Source: CAZOOR01 sp964581505 (GTDB lineage Bacteria; Bacteroidota; Ignavibacteria; Kapaibacteriales; UBA2268). Taken from it: a DNA stretch of 36,261 bases. Location: positions 1 to 36,261 of the forward strand of contig CAZOOR010000021.1 in NCBI GenBank assembly GCA_964581505.1, in the 5' to 3' direction. Positions 6,748 to 14,965 of this stretch are shown in pieces (position 1 is the stretch's first letter; each line of letters starts with the position of its first letter). The position numbers were made by a program, and so were the translations under genes. A model generated the notes under the pieces. The model saw only the letters and a list, made by a program, of their open reading frames with translations. It did not search any database and had not been told where the DNA came from.

Positions 6748-8655
6748 TTATTGTGAAATAATAATATATTCTTTATATTTTTTCTTAATTAGTTTTATTT
6801 CTTTCTTTGCTTCATTTTCGGATTTAAATCCCCAAAGCTTGACTTTGTATGCAAGCCCATTGTGTGTTCGCGTTCTTTCGTAATATGCTTTGTATCCGCG
6901 TTTAGTCCACTTCTGAATAATCTTTTGCGATTCGAGTTCCGAGGGTGCGAAGGCAACTAAAAGCTCATAATCTCTTTTGGAAATAATTTGGTAAGGTTCT
7001 ATCTGTACTCGTCTGTTCAATCTTTGCTGCCATTTGTTTTCCGTGAAAGTAAACAGCGGTTCATTGCTTGTTTCGGTACGAACAATTAGTAAGTTCGGCT
7101 GAACTCCTTTATTAACCAAATAATTCTTAACGGCTTCCGCACGTAGCTTTGCGAAGTTCTTGGCGACTTCATTATCGCCTTCATCATAAGCAATAGCAGA
7201 AACAAAATATTTCTTTTTTTGCTTATTCAGCATATCTGCAATACTATTCAAATTATCGTAATATTCTTTATCAATTAATATTACGGACTTATCAAATCCA
7301 GCCGCATAGATAATACGCTTATTCTCTCTTGGAAAATCGGCAGGATAAACAAGGGAAGACTTTAATTTAATATCCTTATACGTAAATGAAAGCTTGGTTT
7401 TGCTGACTTTGCAATTATTGCCAAAGCTCTGTAGCGGCACAGTAACCTTGTAACTGTTACGATATGTGAATAATATTTCCGCAAGTACATTTCTGAACTT
7501 TTCAATTTCATCATTAAGCAAAATATAATATTTGCCACCGGTTGCCGCACATAGATGTCTGTAATTATAAGCGTCAATAATATCGCCAATACCAATGACA
7601 TATACAGCAACATTACTAATTTGCGCTTTGCGGATAACAGATTGAATATTATTATTGAACGAGGCATTATCATTGGAATATGTAATAAGTACTAATGCTC
7701 TGTTACGATTTTTACCGTCTTCCAATCTTTTAATGGTATGGAACAAAGCATCATTTGAGGCGCTAAATCCATTTGCCTTTGGCAAAATAAACATATCGTC
7801 TAATCCAAAGAGTGCCGTTTCGGGTGGCATAAGTTTAAAAATATTCAAATATCTGTGGTTGAAAACCGAAATAAGCACTTTGTCATTCGAGTTCATTCCG
7901 CTGATAAAAGATTTAAGCGGTTTTTTAATGCTGTCATTTTTTGAGAATCCGGTATTATCAATTAAGATAGCGAAATCCACAAATTCATTTTGCCGAGCGG
8001 CAGACAGTTCCTCGAAAGATAAGTCGGAATAATTGGCTGATGTGCGGGCGCAGATGTTTGTGGCATTCCAAGTAAGTGGTAATGATTTATCGCCGAAGCC
8101 ACTGATGAAATTACCGAGTTTATCCATCAATAGAGTGTATAACTGCGCATTCTCGGCTTTTTCGTTTAGTCGGAATCTGACTATTCGTAATTCATTCGGA
8201 CCGGTTGAAACATCTTTGTTGATTATTCCGTTTAGGAATTCCGATTCCTTATAAGATGCTTGTGTAAACTTATTGCTAAGAACGGGTTTCCCTGTTTGAA
8301 TGCTCTTGCTACTATTTATTTCTTTCTCAATCTTTGCCAAGACTTCCACATATACAGTCCAGATAAGAGAATCGGCAAAACCCTTATAGGCTACAATTTT
8401 ATATTCTCGGGATACATCGGGACGAACCTTAACCATACCTTCCGGCAGGAAAGAGCCTGTAAAACCTTCGACCGTAACACGGTGAGCATTCTCGAATTCC
8501 CATTCGATTTCGACTTCCTCTCCCTCGCTAATCTGATAGAAATACTTCATATCTTGTTTCGGTAGAATCTTAGTCGTCTTCGTAGTCCTGCATCCGATTA
8601 GCAAAAAAGAAGCGAAAGCAACAATTGCTGCGAACATTTTTATTTTGCCATTCAT
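6748..8655 (-). CDS. Lipoprotein with Ig-like, VWA-like, OmpA-like and SPOR-like domains
   Basis: This 635-residue envelope protein is predicted to be anchored by lipid at C22 (lipobox LIGC). A beta-sandwich module spans about 36-106. A von Willebrand factor A-like domain follows (about 226-400): the first metal-site loop is DNTGF (233-237), so the usual DxSxS is degenerate, and the later hydrophobic strands LVLITYSND (321-329) and VAVYVIGIGD (349-358) fit the fold. Residues 447-555 match the OmpA/MotB peptidoglycan-binding fold, including LRAEAVKNYLVNKGV and the terminal LNRRVQIEP. Residues 563-633 (YELLVAF to the IIIS terminus) look like a SPOR domain, a fold that binds peptidoglycan stripped of stem peptides. 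It is the first gene of a two-gene unit with the LamG-type lipoprotein. The domain calls rest on pattern and spacing, with SPOR the least certain. Confidence 0.78.
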   Translation of the reverse strand: MNGKIKMFAAIVAFASFLLIGCRTTKTTKILPKQDMKYFYQISEGEEVEIEWEFENAHRVTVEGFTGSFLPEGMVKVRPDVSREYKIVAYKGFADSLIWTVYVEVLAKIEKEINSSKSIQTGKPVLSNKFTQASYKESEFLNGIINKDVSTGPNELRIVRFRLNEKAENAQLYTLLMDKLGNFISGFGDKSLPLTWNATNICARTSANYSDLSFEELSAARQNEFVDFAILIDNTGFSKNDSIKKPLKSFISGMNSNDKVLISVFNHRYLNIFKLMPPETALFGLDDMFILPKANGFSASNDALFHTIKRLEDGKNRNRALVLITYSNDNASFNNNIQSVIRKAQISNVAVYVIGIGDIIDAYNYRHLCAATGGKYYILLNDEIEKFRNVLAEILFTYRNSYKVTVPLQSFGNNCKVSKTKLSFTYKDIKLKSSLVYPADFPRENKRIIYAAGFDKSVILIDKEYYDNLNSIADMLNKQKKKYFVSAIAYDEGDNEVAKNFAKLRAEAVKNYLVNKGVQPNLLIVRTETSNEPLFTFTENKWQQRLNRRVQIEPYQIISKRDYELLVAFAPSELESQKIIQKWTKRGYKAYYERTRTHNGLAYKVKLWGFKSENEAKKEIKLIKKKYKEYIIISQ

Positions 8656-8758
8656 TAATTACCCTCGAAGATTTTTCCAATTTAACTTTCTATGTATTTT
8701 AAGATAAAGCAAATAATAATCATATACAAAAAATTCTTACAAAATTTTAAAACCGATT

Positions 8759-8809
8759 GAGCATTTTTCGTATATTGCAATTAATCAATTGTACGAAAAT
8801 AAAATGCTC
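8759..8809. promoter_or_regulatory. Long inverted repeat between divergent genes
   Basis: The arms GAGCATTTTTCGTA (8759-8772) and TACGAAAATAAAATGCTC (8792-8809) pair over about 14 bp with a small bulge, and the interior holds CAATT-AATC-AATTG. There is no T-run after it, so it is not an intrinsic terminator. It lies 15 bases before the methyltransferase start and within the divergent promoter region of the VWA gene, which suits an operator or a 5' UTR hairpin. Confidence 0.45.
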
Positions 8810-8824
8810 GTGTATGGGTGAACA

Positions 8825-9661
8825 GTGAACAATAAATGTAAAATATGCGGTTCGCAGAAAATCAGTAAGGTCAATATAGGCAAGACCGAACTACTGCGAT
8901 GTGATGATTGCGATATTCATTATTTGGCAAATTTTCCTCCTTCTGCAATTATTGATGAATACTACAAAAAGGATTATATAATTACATCTGCTGATATGAA
9001 GGAGACGGAGCTTAGGCGTTTGTTTAGGGCAGGCGAGCAAATCGAACTTGTATCCGAACTAATGAAATACATAGAGCCGCCGGCGACATTGCTGGATATT
9101 GGTTGCGACAAAGGTTTTTTTATTGACCAAGCCCGCCGCTTTGGTTATGATTGTACGGGTGTTGAACTTTCGGAAAAAGCACTTGACTATACAGACAAGA
9201 CTGGATTAACAGTTGTTCGTGATATGGACTTAATTAATACAAAATTCGAGAGTGCGGTTATGTGGCATTCTTTGGAGCATTTCCCCGAGCCGGTGGGTTT
9301 CTTGAAACAATTAAAAGAACATTTGAGCGATGATGCATATCTTTTCATACGTGTACCTGCATTTGATTCTTGGTCTCGAAAATTTTTTGGCAAGAATTGG
9401 ATTTGGTTGCAACCGGAAAATCATTTATTCCACTATTCTGAACAATCACTCTCAAAACTTCTTGCTCTTGCCGGATATGAAGTTATAAATATCAAACATA
9501 GAAAACCAAATAACAGGTTTTCAAAACGAATGTACAGGACAAGTACGGGACTTTTCAAATCTATTTTTGATTATAAATTTAATTTACGCAAATTTCTGAT
9601 TAGAATATATGAAGATATAACAGGTATAGAATTATATGTTGTAGCAAAAATAAAAAGGTGA
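8825..9661 (+). CDS. Class I SAM-dependent methyltransferase with N-terminal zinc ribbon
   Basis: This is a 278-residue methyltransferase of the Methyltransf_23-like type. The N-terminus has a CxxC...CxxC zinc ribbon (C5, C8, C26, C29). The SAM-binding glycine loop is LLDIGCDKGFF (89-99), and the acidic end of strand 2 is VELSE. The segment MWHSLEHFPEP is the usual post-motif of small-molecule or sugar/lipid methyltransferases. The acceptor is unknown; homologues with this layout often sit in polysaccharide or polyketide gene sets, but no such genes are nearby. The start is GTG, chosen because the zinc ribbon begins immediately after it and GGGTG lies just upstream. The gene ends four bases before the DASS transporter start, so the two are probably co-transcribed. 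Confidence 0.85.
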   Translation: MNNKCKICGSQKISKVNIGKTELLRCDDCDIHYLANFPPSAIIDEYYKKDYIITSADMKETELRRLFRAGEQIELVSELMKYIEPPATLLDIGCDKGFFIDQARRFGYDCTGVELSEKALDYTDKTGLTVVRDMDLINTKFESAVMWHSLEHFPEPVGFLKQLKEHLSDDAYLFIRVPAFDSWSRKFFGKNWIWLQPENHLFHYSEQSLSKLLALAGYEVINIKHRKPNNRFSKRMYRTSTGLFKSIFDYKFNLRKFLIRIYEDITGIELYVVAKIKR

Positions 9662-9665
9662 ACTA

Positions 9666-11183
9666 ATGAAGATGCGAAATTTTACCAATGTTCAAATGAG
9701 TGGTTTGTTACTTGGTATTTTAGGAGCATTATTTCTATTGATTTTCCCTATTGAGCCGCAAAATATGGCGGCTTCGCGAGCGGCGGCAGTAGTTTTTCTT
9801 ATGGCGACTTGGTGGCTGACCGAAGCAATACCAATTGCTGTTACATCGCTAATTCCACTATTATTATTTCCCGTTCTCGGGATATTGAGTGCCAAGCAAG
9901 CGGCATCGTCCTATGTGAATAATATCATTTTTTTATTTATCGGTGCATTTATGATTGCCATAACGGTCGAAAAATGGGAATTGCATCGCAGAATGTCTAT
10001 CAAATTAATTAAACTTATTGGCGGAAGTCCTCCCAGAATGTTACTTGCAGTGATGCTTTCGTCTTGGCTACTATCAATGCTGATAAATAATACATCTACA
10101 ACAATGCTAATGTTGCCACTTGCCGTTTCGATTATCCTGAAAATGGAGGAGGTAAATGAGAAGCAACGAGTTCGCGGTTTTTCGACTGCTATGTTGCTTG
10201 GTATAGCCTATGGCTCGTCTATCGGTGGAATTGCCACGATTGTAGGTACACCACCTAATCTTGTATTTGCCCGTATTTTTGCAACATCATTTCCGAAAGC
10301 ACCGGAGATATATTTCTCTACTTGGATGATGGTTGCACTACCGATTTCCGTCGTAATGCTGGTATTGACTTGGCTGGTATTGCAATATGTGCTTTTGAGG
10401 AAAAAGGACAATTTAAAAGTGGATAGGGAATATATAATTAATGAAGACAAAAATCTCGGAGCAATGAGCTATGAAGAAAAAGTGATTGCATTTCTTTTGC
10501 TACTTCTTACTCTGCTTTGGTTCTTCCGTGCTGATTTGGAACTGGGTTCGTTTACTATTCCGGGTTGGGCGCGTTTATTCTCATTTGGAAAAATGATAGA
10601 CGATAGCACTGTGGCTGTATTTATTGCGGTCTTACTGTTTTTCATACCGTCAAAAAGTAAACCCGGAACATTTATGATAGATAATTCAATCTTTAAAAAA
10701 ATTCCTTGGGATATAATTATTTTATTCGGTGGCGGCTTTGCAATTGCACATGCATTTAAGACGAGCGGATTAGCTGTTTTTATCAGTTCACATCTGACTA
10801 TATTGAATGATGTTTCTCCGATTGTAATGATTATTGCAATTTGCGGATTGCTGACATTTCTGACAGAGCTGACTTCGAACACGGCAACAACGCAAACGGT
10901 TCTACCTATACTCGCCGCCACTGCTATTGCAATGCAGGTGAACCCCTTGCTGTTTATGGTGCCGGCAACAATATCGGCTTCGATGGCATTTATGATGCCG
11001 GTTGCTACACCGCCAAATGCAATTATTTTCGGTACGGGGAGGATTAGGATTTATGAAATGGCGCGTGTAGGTATTATTCTGAATTTTATTGGAATGGTGG
11101 TCATTACCGTATTGTTCTATTATATCGGAACATTGGTATTCAACATAGACCCGACACAGTTTCCTGTATGGGGTGGTAAATAA
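9666..11183 (+). CDS. SLC13/DASS-family sodium:anion symporter
   Basis: This is an inner-membrane permease of 505 residues in the divalent anion:Na+ symporter family, whose members import dicarboxylates, citrate or sulfate. The N-terminal signature WWLTEAIPIAVTSLIP is clear. The two substrate/sodium loops that carry SNT motifs in VcINDY are present as NNT (141-143) and SNT (404-406), each followed by the conserved run of Thr and hydrophobic residues. A conserved GTPPN-type loop occurs in each half (GTPPNLVFAR, about 196-205, and the ATPPNAIIFGTGR segment near 450). Eleven or so hydrophobic helices cover the length. Sequence alone does not fix the substrate, though the second SNT is more typical of dicarboxylate carriers. 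It is tightly spaced after the methyltransferase, which may only reflect shared transcription. Confidence 0.9.
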   Translation: MKMRNFTNVQMSGLLLGILGALFLLIFPIEPQNMAASRAAAVVFLMATWWLTEAIPIAVTSLIPLLLFPVLGILSAKQAASSYVNNIIFLFIGAFMIAITVEKWELHRRMSIKLIKLIGGSPPRMLLAVMLSSWLLSMLINNTSTTMLMLPLAVSIILKMEEVNEKQRVRGFSTAMLLGIAYGSSIGGIATIVGTPPNLVFARIFATSFPKAPEIYFSTWMMVALPISVVMLVLTWLVLQYVLLRKKDNLKVDREYIINEDKNLGAMSYEEKVIAFLLLLLTLLWFFRADLELGSFTIPGWARLFSFGKMIDDSTVAVFIAVLLFFIPSKSKPGTFMIDNSIFKKIPWDIIILFGGGFAIAHAFKTSGLAVFISSHLTILNDVSPIVMIIAICGLLTFLTELTSNTATTQTVLPILAATAIAMQVNPLLFMVPATISASMAFMMPVATPPNAIIFGTGRIRIYEMARVGIILNFIGMVVITVLFYYIGTLVFNIDPTQFPVWGGK

Positions 11184-11205
11184 AATGAAAAAAATATTTT
11201 TTTTA

Positions 11206-11237
11206 TTTGTATAATATTAGAAATTTCTTTAATTTTG
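11206..11237 (+). promoter_or_regulatory. Bacteroidota-type promoter for tRNA-Thr
   Basis: TTTG (11206-11209) and TAATTTTG (11230-11237) are separated by exactly 20 bases, matching the -33/-7 consensus TTTG-N19-21-TAnnTTTG established in Bacteroides and Flavobacterium. The tRNA begins 15 bases after the -7 box. Confidence 0.7.
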
Positions 11238-11251
11238 AAATCCTTTAAAAA

Positions 11252-11324
11252 GCCACTTTAGCTCAGTTGGTAGAGCAGCTGATTTGTAATCAGCAGGTCA
11301 TTGGTTCGAGTCCGATAAGTGGCT
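11252..11324 (+). tRNA. tRNA-Thr (anticodon UGU)
   Basis: A full cloverleaf of 73 bases can be folded. The acceptor GCCACTT pairs with AAGTGGC. The D arm contains AGCTCAGTTGGTAGAGC. The anticodon stem GCTGA/TCAGC holds loop TTTGTAA with anticodon TGT. The T arm is ATTGG-TTCGAGT-CCGAT. The discriminator is U and CCA is not encoded. It is a single-gene transcript with its own promoter and terminator. Confidence 0.96.
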
Positions 11325-11332
11325 CTTGGAAA

Positions 11333-11366
11333 AGCCCCGAAGTATAAAGCTTCGGGGCTTTTTTTT
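11333..11366 (+). terminator. Rho-independent terminator after tRNA-Thr
   Basis: A perfect 10-bp stem (AGCCCCGAAG / CTTCGGGGCT) with a 7-base loop is followed by eight T. It begins nine bases after the tRNA. From here to 11605 (about 240 bases) no gene is visible, only A/T-rich upstream sequence of the peptidase gene. Confidence 0.92.
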
Positions 11367-11605
11367 ATACTTGTGTATTTTACAATCCGATATTATTTCC
11401 CACATTTTATTTTAAAAGTGTAACTTTTATCTCGCTTCAATTGTTTTAGGAATGTATGGAATTTTGAAATATAAATAAACTGAGAATAAATATGAAAAAA
11501 AAATAGACAGATAAAGATGTATTAAGTTTTGAGGATTGTGGGATTATGGAAGCAGTAAGCAAGTAACGAACAATGTATTTAAATTTATTTTTAGAGGATG
11601 TATTA

Positions 11606-14600
11606 ATGTTGAAAAAAATATTATTTTTCTTTTTAGCCGTAATATCGGTTTACGCACAGAAACCGCTCGAATTCGGTGATGCAAGAGCTATTGAGGAATT
11701 ATCAGTTGAAAAACAAAGCGACGACTTTATGTTGGGTGAAAATACGAAGACAATTTCGGTGAATATAGATAAAAATGCTGTGCAATTATTTAGCACAACA
11801 AACGGGTATGATTTATTTAAAATTGATGATGCTGTCAGTACCGGCGCAAGCGGAGAACCTACTTCGTATATTAAAAGTATAAGCATAAATCTGCCGGTAA
11901 ATGCTATTGTAACCGGTGTTAAAGTAATAGGAGGGGAGTATGTGGAAATAAAGAATCTTATTAACCTTGCACCCAGACTTAAACCGATTATTTGGTATCC
12001 CGAATATAATAATAACGAAGCGAACAGAATGGTTGAAAATGAAATGATTTATGGACGTGATGAATTGTTCCCGGGAAATATCGTAAAATATATTTCGGGC
12101 GATGACGGAAAGTATCAAAAAGTATATGTACAGTTTTATCCCATTCAGTACAATCCGAAGCGACAGAGAGCGATATTATTGATAAATGCACAAATCAAAA
12201 TTGACTATACCATATCGCAAAGAGATGTCGGGTTTTCGCAAAGTTTAAAAACCACTAGTACACAAGCAGAGAATATCATATTAACCGTACCCGAATTTAA
12301 AGAAGAAGCGGCAAAATTGAAAGCAATGCACGAGACACTGGAAAATACCAAAACAGAAGTTGTTTTAACCGATAAAATTGCCAAGGATTATAAGCCTGCA
12401 CCTGCTCCGAAACAAGCCGGATATGCAACAATAAAAAGCACACCGATTAGAGGTAGCTACAAATACGAATTGGCAAAAAAGATAGTTTCGTATTTGCGGG
12501 ACAAGCAGGCTCATCCGAATTTAAAAAGTATAACAATCTTAGGTGATGCGAATATAGTTCCGCCAAGCTATTATTTTTATGCAGAGGGGAACAAAATGCA
12601 ACCTAATGATAAATATAATCCTTGGATAGTTTCGGATTTATTCTATATGTCGCCGGATTATGATATGGTATTAAATTATCAATTAGGAAGATTGCCCGCC
12701 GCAAATACAGCGGAAGCAAAATTAATGATAAATAAAATTAAGAGTTGGAAAAAGAATCAAAATACCGCATCTTATGGACATACCGAGTTATTAGGAGGGG
12801 CGCCGTTTGGACAAAAGTTTCTGATGGGCGAGATAATCACACTTGATGTTGTAAATAGAGGGTATTTAAAAGTAGCGAAAATCGGGAAAAACTTTTTATC
12901 AGAAGATAGATACAGCAAAGCTAATGTTTTACCTCATTTCTCTGATGAAAATGTTGATATTATTTTCCATATTGACCATGGAATGGGCAATATGATGGGT
13001 GTAGGCGGTATGTCTATGATTGGTTCGAATGACATTATGGAATTGCCGGCAAAAAAGAAATTTCCCATTATTATTTCGATTGCTTGTATGAATGGTGGAT
13101 ATGATAATGAGCTGATAGACGGTGCATCGTTCCAAGAAGATTGCTTTGCCGAAGCTGTAATGCGTTCGAAAGCAGGAGGAATTTGCTACTGGGGTGGAGT
13201 CAGGACTAATGCCGGTGGTCCCGAATTGATGTTTGATGCAAAAGGAGAGTTGTTAGTTGGTGATGAAACATATATGGCAAAATTGTTGCAATATCTGTTT
13301 AGAGCTTGGGCTGACGGGGAAACTTCTATGGGCGGCATTCATAACAAAGCGTTTGAATATTATATGAAGGAGTTCGATAAAACAGATAAAATGGAATATG
13401 CCGCTATTTATGAGTTTGTATTTTTTGGGGACCCTGTATTATCTATTATGCCGCAAAAAAGTAAAGAGTTTAAGAATACCAAGATAATTGCTCAGACCAA
13501 ACCTCATGAAATAGGTAATGGTAGTAAGGCTCCGATATATAAAAGAACAAATACAATAAATATACCAATTAAAATTAAGGGTGAAACCAATTCTCCATCT
13601 ATTAATGTATTTGTTCATAAAATAAATATAAGTTTCCAACAACATAGGATGTCGATTGCCAATATTGAGAAGAAAAAACTTGTAAAAGCACCATTTAATT
13701 ACGGTTTTAAACCTAAAGATGACGGACTGTATTTTATTAGATATGAAACAGCTGATTTTAAGGAAAGGCGTCTTTACTTCAGGTCAAAAACAGTTGATAA
13801 GCTTAATCCTCTGCAATGCACTTTATTTCCTATCAAAGAATCTAAACCCGATGGCTACACAGTCAATTGGTCAAAATCAAATGATTATGACGGAAGTGTT
13901 GAGTCTTATACATTAAAAGAAATGAAACAATCTTTTAAAACATTAGAGAATTGTGCAAATTTCGATTATTGGAAAAAACAGAATTTTGAAATTGTCGCAA
14001 AATCCGATAAGAAAAAGGGCAATTATTTTGTAGCTAAGAGCAAACAGGGACAGGGGCAATCCTCCTTGCAAACACAGTTCCCAATCAGTGTTAATAATGG
14101 CGATAAATTGACTTTCAAGATTAAATACGCCGGAATGGAACAATCTTATGTTGGTATTAAAATAGAGGGCAAAGAAGTCGAAATACTGGATAAATTTACA
14201 GGTTCTACTAGCGTTTGGGAGAAAAAGAGTTATGATTTGTCCAAATATGCAGGAAAGAGTGTGAAAATAATGTTTATGGCATTTCTTATGATGCCATATT
14301 CCTCATTTTCACTTGACAGCATTTACCCTGTTCATAAATTTAGAAATGTAAGATTAATTGACAATATTAAGGATACTTTCTATGTTTTCAACAAGAAGCA
14401 GAATGCAGATGCGTATTATTTGGTAAGGGCTATTGATAATGATAAATTACTTAGTCCCTGGAGCAATATGGAAGGAATTAATATTTCTTCCGATGTGCAG
14501 TTCGGTGAGTCGGAAACAAATGAATTGGCATTAGGCAACTATCCCAATCCGTTTAATTCTTTTACATTTATTAACTTCTCTCTACGTAATACTGAGAACG

Positions 14601-14779
14601 TTAAAATTGAGATTTTCGATGTGTTGGGCAATAGCATTGCTCTAATGGAGCCGGGGGCTATGCCCGCCGGACAGCATAAAATCCGTATTAATACGGCAGA
14701 ATGGAAAACAGGTGTATATCATTATAGAATATATGCAGGTTCACGGGCAGATGCCGGACAAATGCTTCTTGTCAGATAG
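11606..14779 (+). CDS. Secreted C25 (gingipain-like) cysteine peptidase with T9SS sorting domain
   Basis: This 1057-residue secreted protease has a signal peptide at 1-17 (MLKKILFFFLAVISVYA) and a propeptide-like region to about 260. The peptidase C25 domain spans about 265-615. The likely catalytic dyad is H458 (in HIDHGMG) and C494 (in ISIACMNG), followed by the family segment DCFAEAVMRSKAGG. An Ig/FN3-like stretch leads to a jelly-roll module (about 780-920, with YDLSKYAGKSVKI) resembling the cleaved-adhesin domains of gingipains. The C-terminal 85 residues are a type IX secretion sorting domain: NYPNPFN at 978, FDVLGN, AGQHKI, GVYHYRI and a final MLLVR. An ATG 33 bases upstream is in frame, but the chosen start has a GAGG site eight bases away and puts the signal peptide at the N-terminus. 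No T9SS machinery genes are in the window. Confidence 0.92.
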   Translation: MLKKILFFFLAVISVYAQKPLEFGDARAIEELSVEKQSDDFMLGENTKTISVNIDKNAVQLFSTTNGYDLFKIDDAVSTGASGEPTSYIKSISINLPVNAIVTGVKVIGGEYVEIKNLINLAPRLKPIIWYPEYNNNEANRMVENEMIYGRDELFPGNIVKYISGDDGKYQKVYVQFYPIQYNPKRQRAILLINAQIKIDYTISQRDVGFSQSLKTTSTQAENIILTVPEFKEEAAKLKAMHETLENTKTEVVLTDKIAKDYKPAPAPKQAGYATIKSTPIRGSYKYELAKKIVSYLRDKQAHPNLKSITILGDANIVPPSYYFYAEGNKMQPNDKYNPWIVSDLFYMSPDYDMVLNYQLGRLPAANTAEAKLMINKIKSWKKNQNTASYGHTELLGGAPFGQKFLMGEIITLDVVNRGYLKVAKIGKNFLSEDRYSKANVLPHFSDENVDIIFHIDHGMGNMMGVGGMSMIGSNDIMELPAKKKFPIIISIACMNGGYDNELIDGASFQEDCFAEAVMRSKAGGICYWGGVRTNAGGPELMFDAKGELLVGDETYMAKLLQYLFRAWADGETSMGGIHNKAFEYYMKEFDKTDKMEYAAIYEFVFFGDPVLSIMPQKSKEFKNTKIIAQTKPHEIGNGSKAPIYKRTNTINIPIKIKGETNSPSINVFVHKINISFQQHRMSIANIEKKKLVKAPFNYGFKPKDDGLYFIRYETADFKERRLYFRSKTVDKLNPLQCTLFPIKESKPDGYTVNWSKSNDYDGSVESYTLKEMKQSFKTLENCANFDYWKKQNFEIVAKSDKKKGNYFVAKSKQGQGQSSLQTQFPISVNNGDKLTFKIKYAGMEQSYVGIKIEGKEVEILDKFTGSTSVWEKKSYDLSKYAGKSVKIMFMAFLMMPYSSFSLDSIYPVHKFRNVRLIDNIKDTFYVFNKKQNADAYYLVRAIDNDKLLSPWSNMEGINISSDVQFGESETNELALGNYPNPFNSFTFINFSLRNTENVKIEIFDVLGNSIALMEPGAMPAGQHKIRINTAEWKTGVYHYRIYAGSRADAGQMLLVR

Positions 14780-14799
14780 TATAAATTAATGCTTGGAAA

Positions 14800-14836
14800 A
14801 ACGGAATCGTGGAATATCTCGGTTCCGTTTTTTTTT
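14800..14836 (+). terminator. Terminator of the C25 peptidase gene
   Basis: AACGGAA (14800-14806) pairs with TTCCGTT (14823-14829), and a T-run extends to 14836. It starts about 20 bases after the stop codon. Confidence 0.8.
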
Positions 14837-14907
14837 ATAATAATTAGTTTTAGAATAAAAATAATTATAATCGTCATAGTTTTTTTATACAAAAATGTGT
14901 TATGTAT

Positions 14908-14942
14908 TTGATAAATATTTTCAAATCTTGAAAAAATATCAA
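14908..14942. promoter_or_regulatory. Long inverted repeat just upstream of the LTA-synthase-like gene
   Basis: The arms TTGATAAATATTTTCAA (14908-14924) and TTGAAAAAATATCAA (14928-14942) pair over nearly their whole length with a 2-base bulge and one mismatch, leaving a 3-base loop. No T-run follows. It ends 23 bases before the ATG, a suitable place for an operator or a translation-controlling hairpin. Confidence 0.45.
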
Positions 14943-14965
14943 TATAATTAAAACCTTACAATAGA

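Noticed and set aside
11573..11605. Upstream ATG extending the C25 peptidase by 11 residues.
   Set aside because: It would bury the signal peptide behind MYLNLFLEDVL and has no ribosome site, while the inner ATG has a GAGG site at good spacing.
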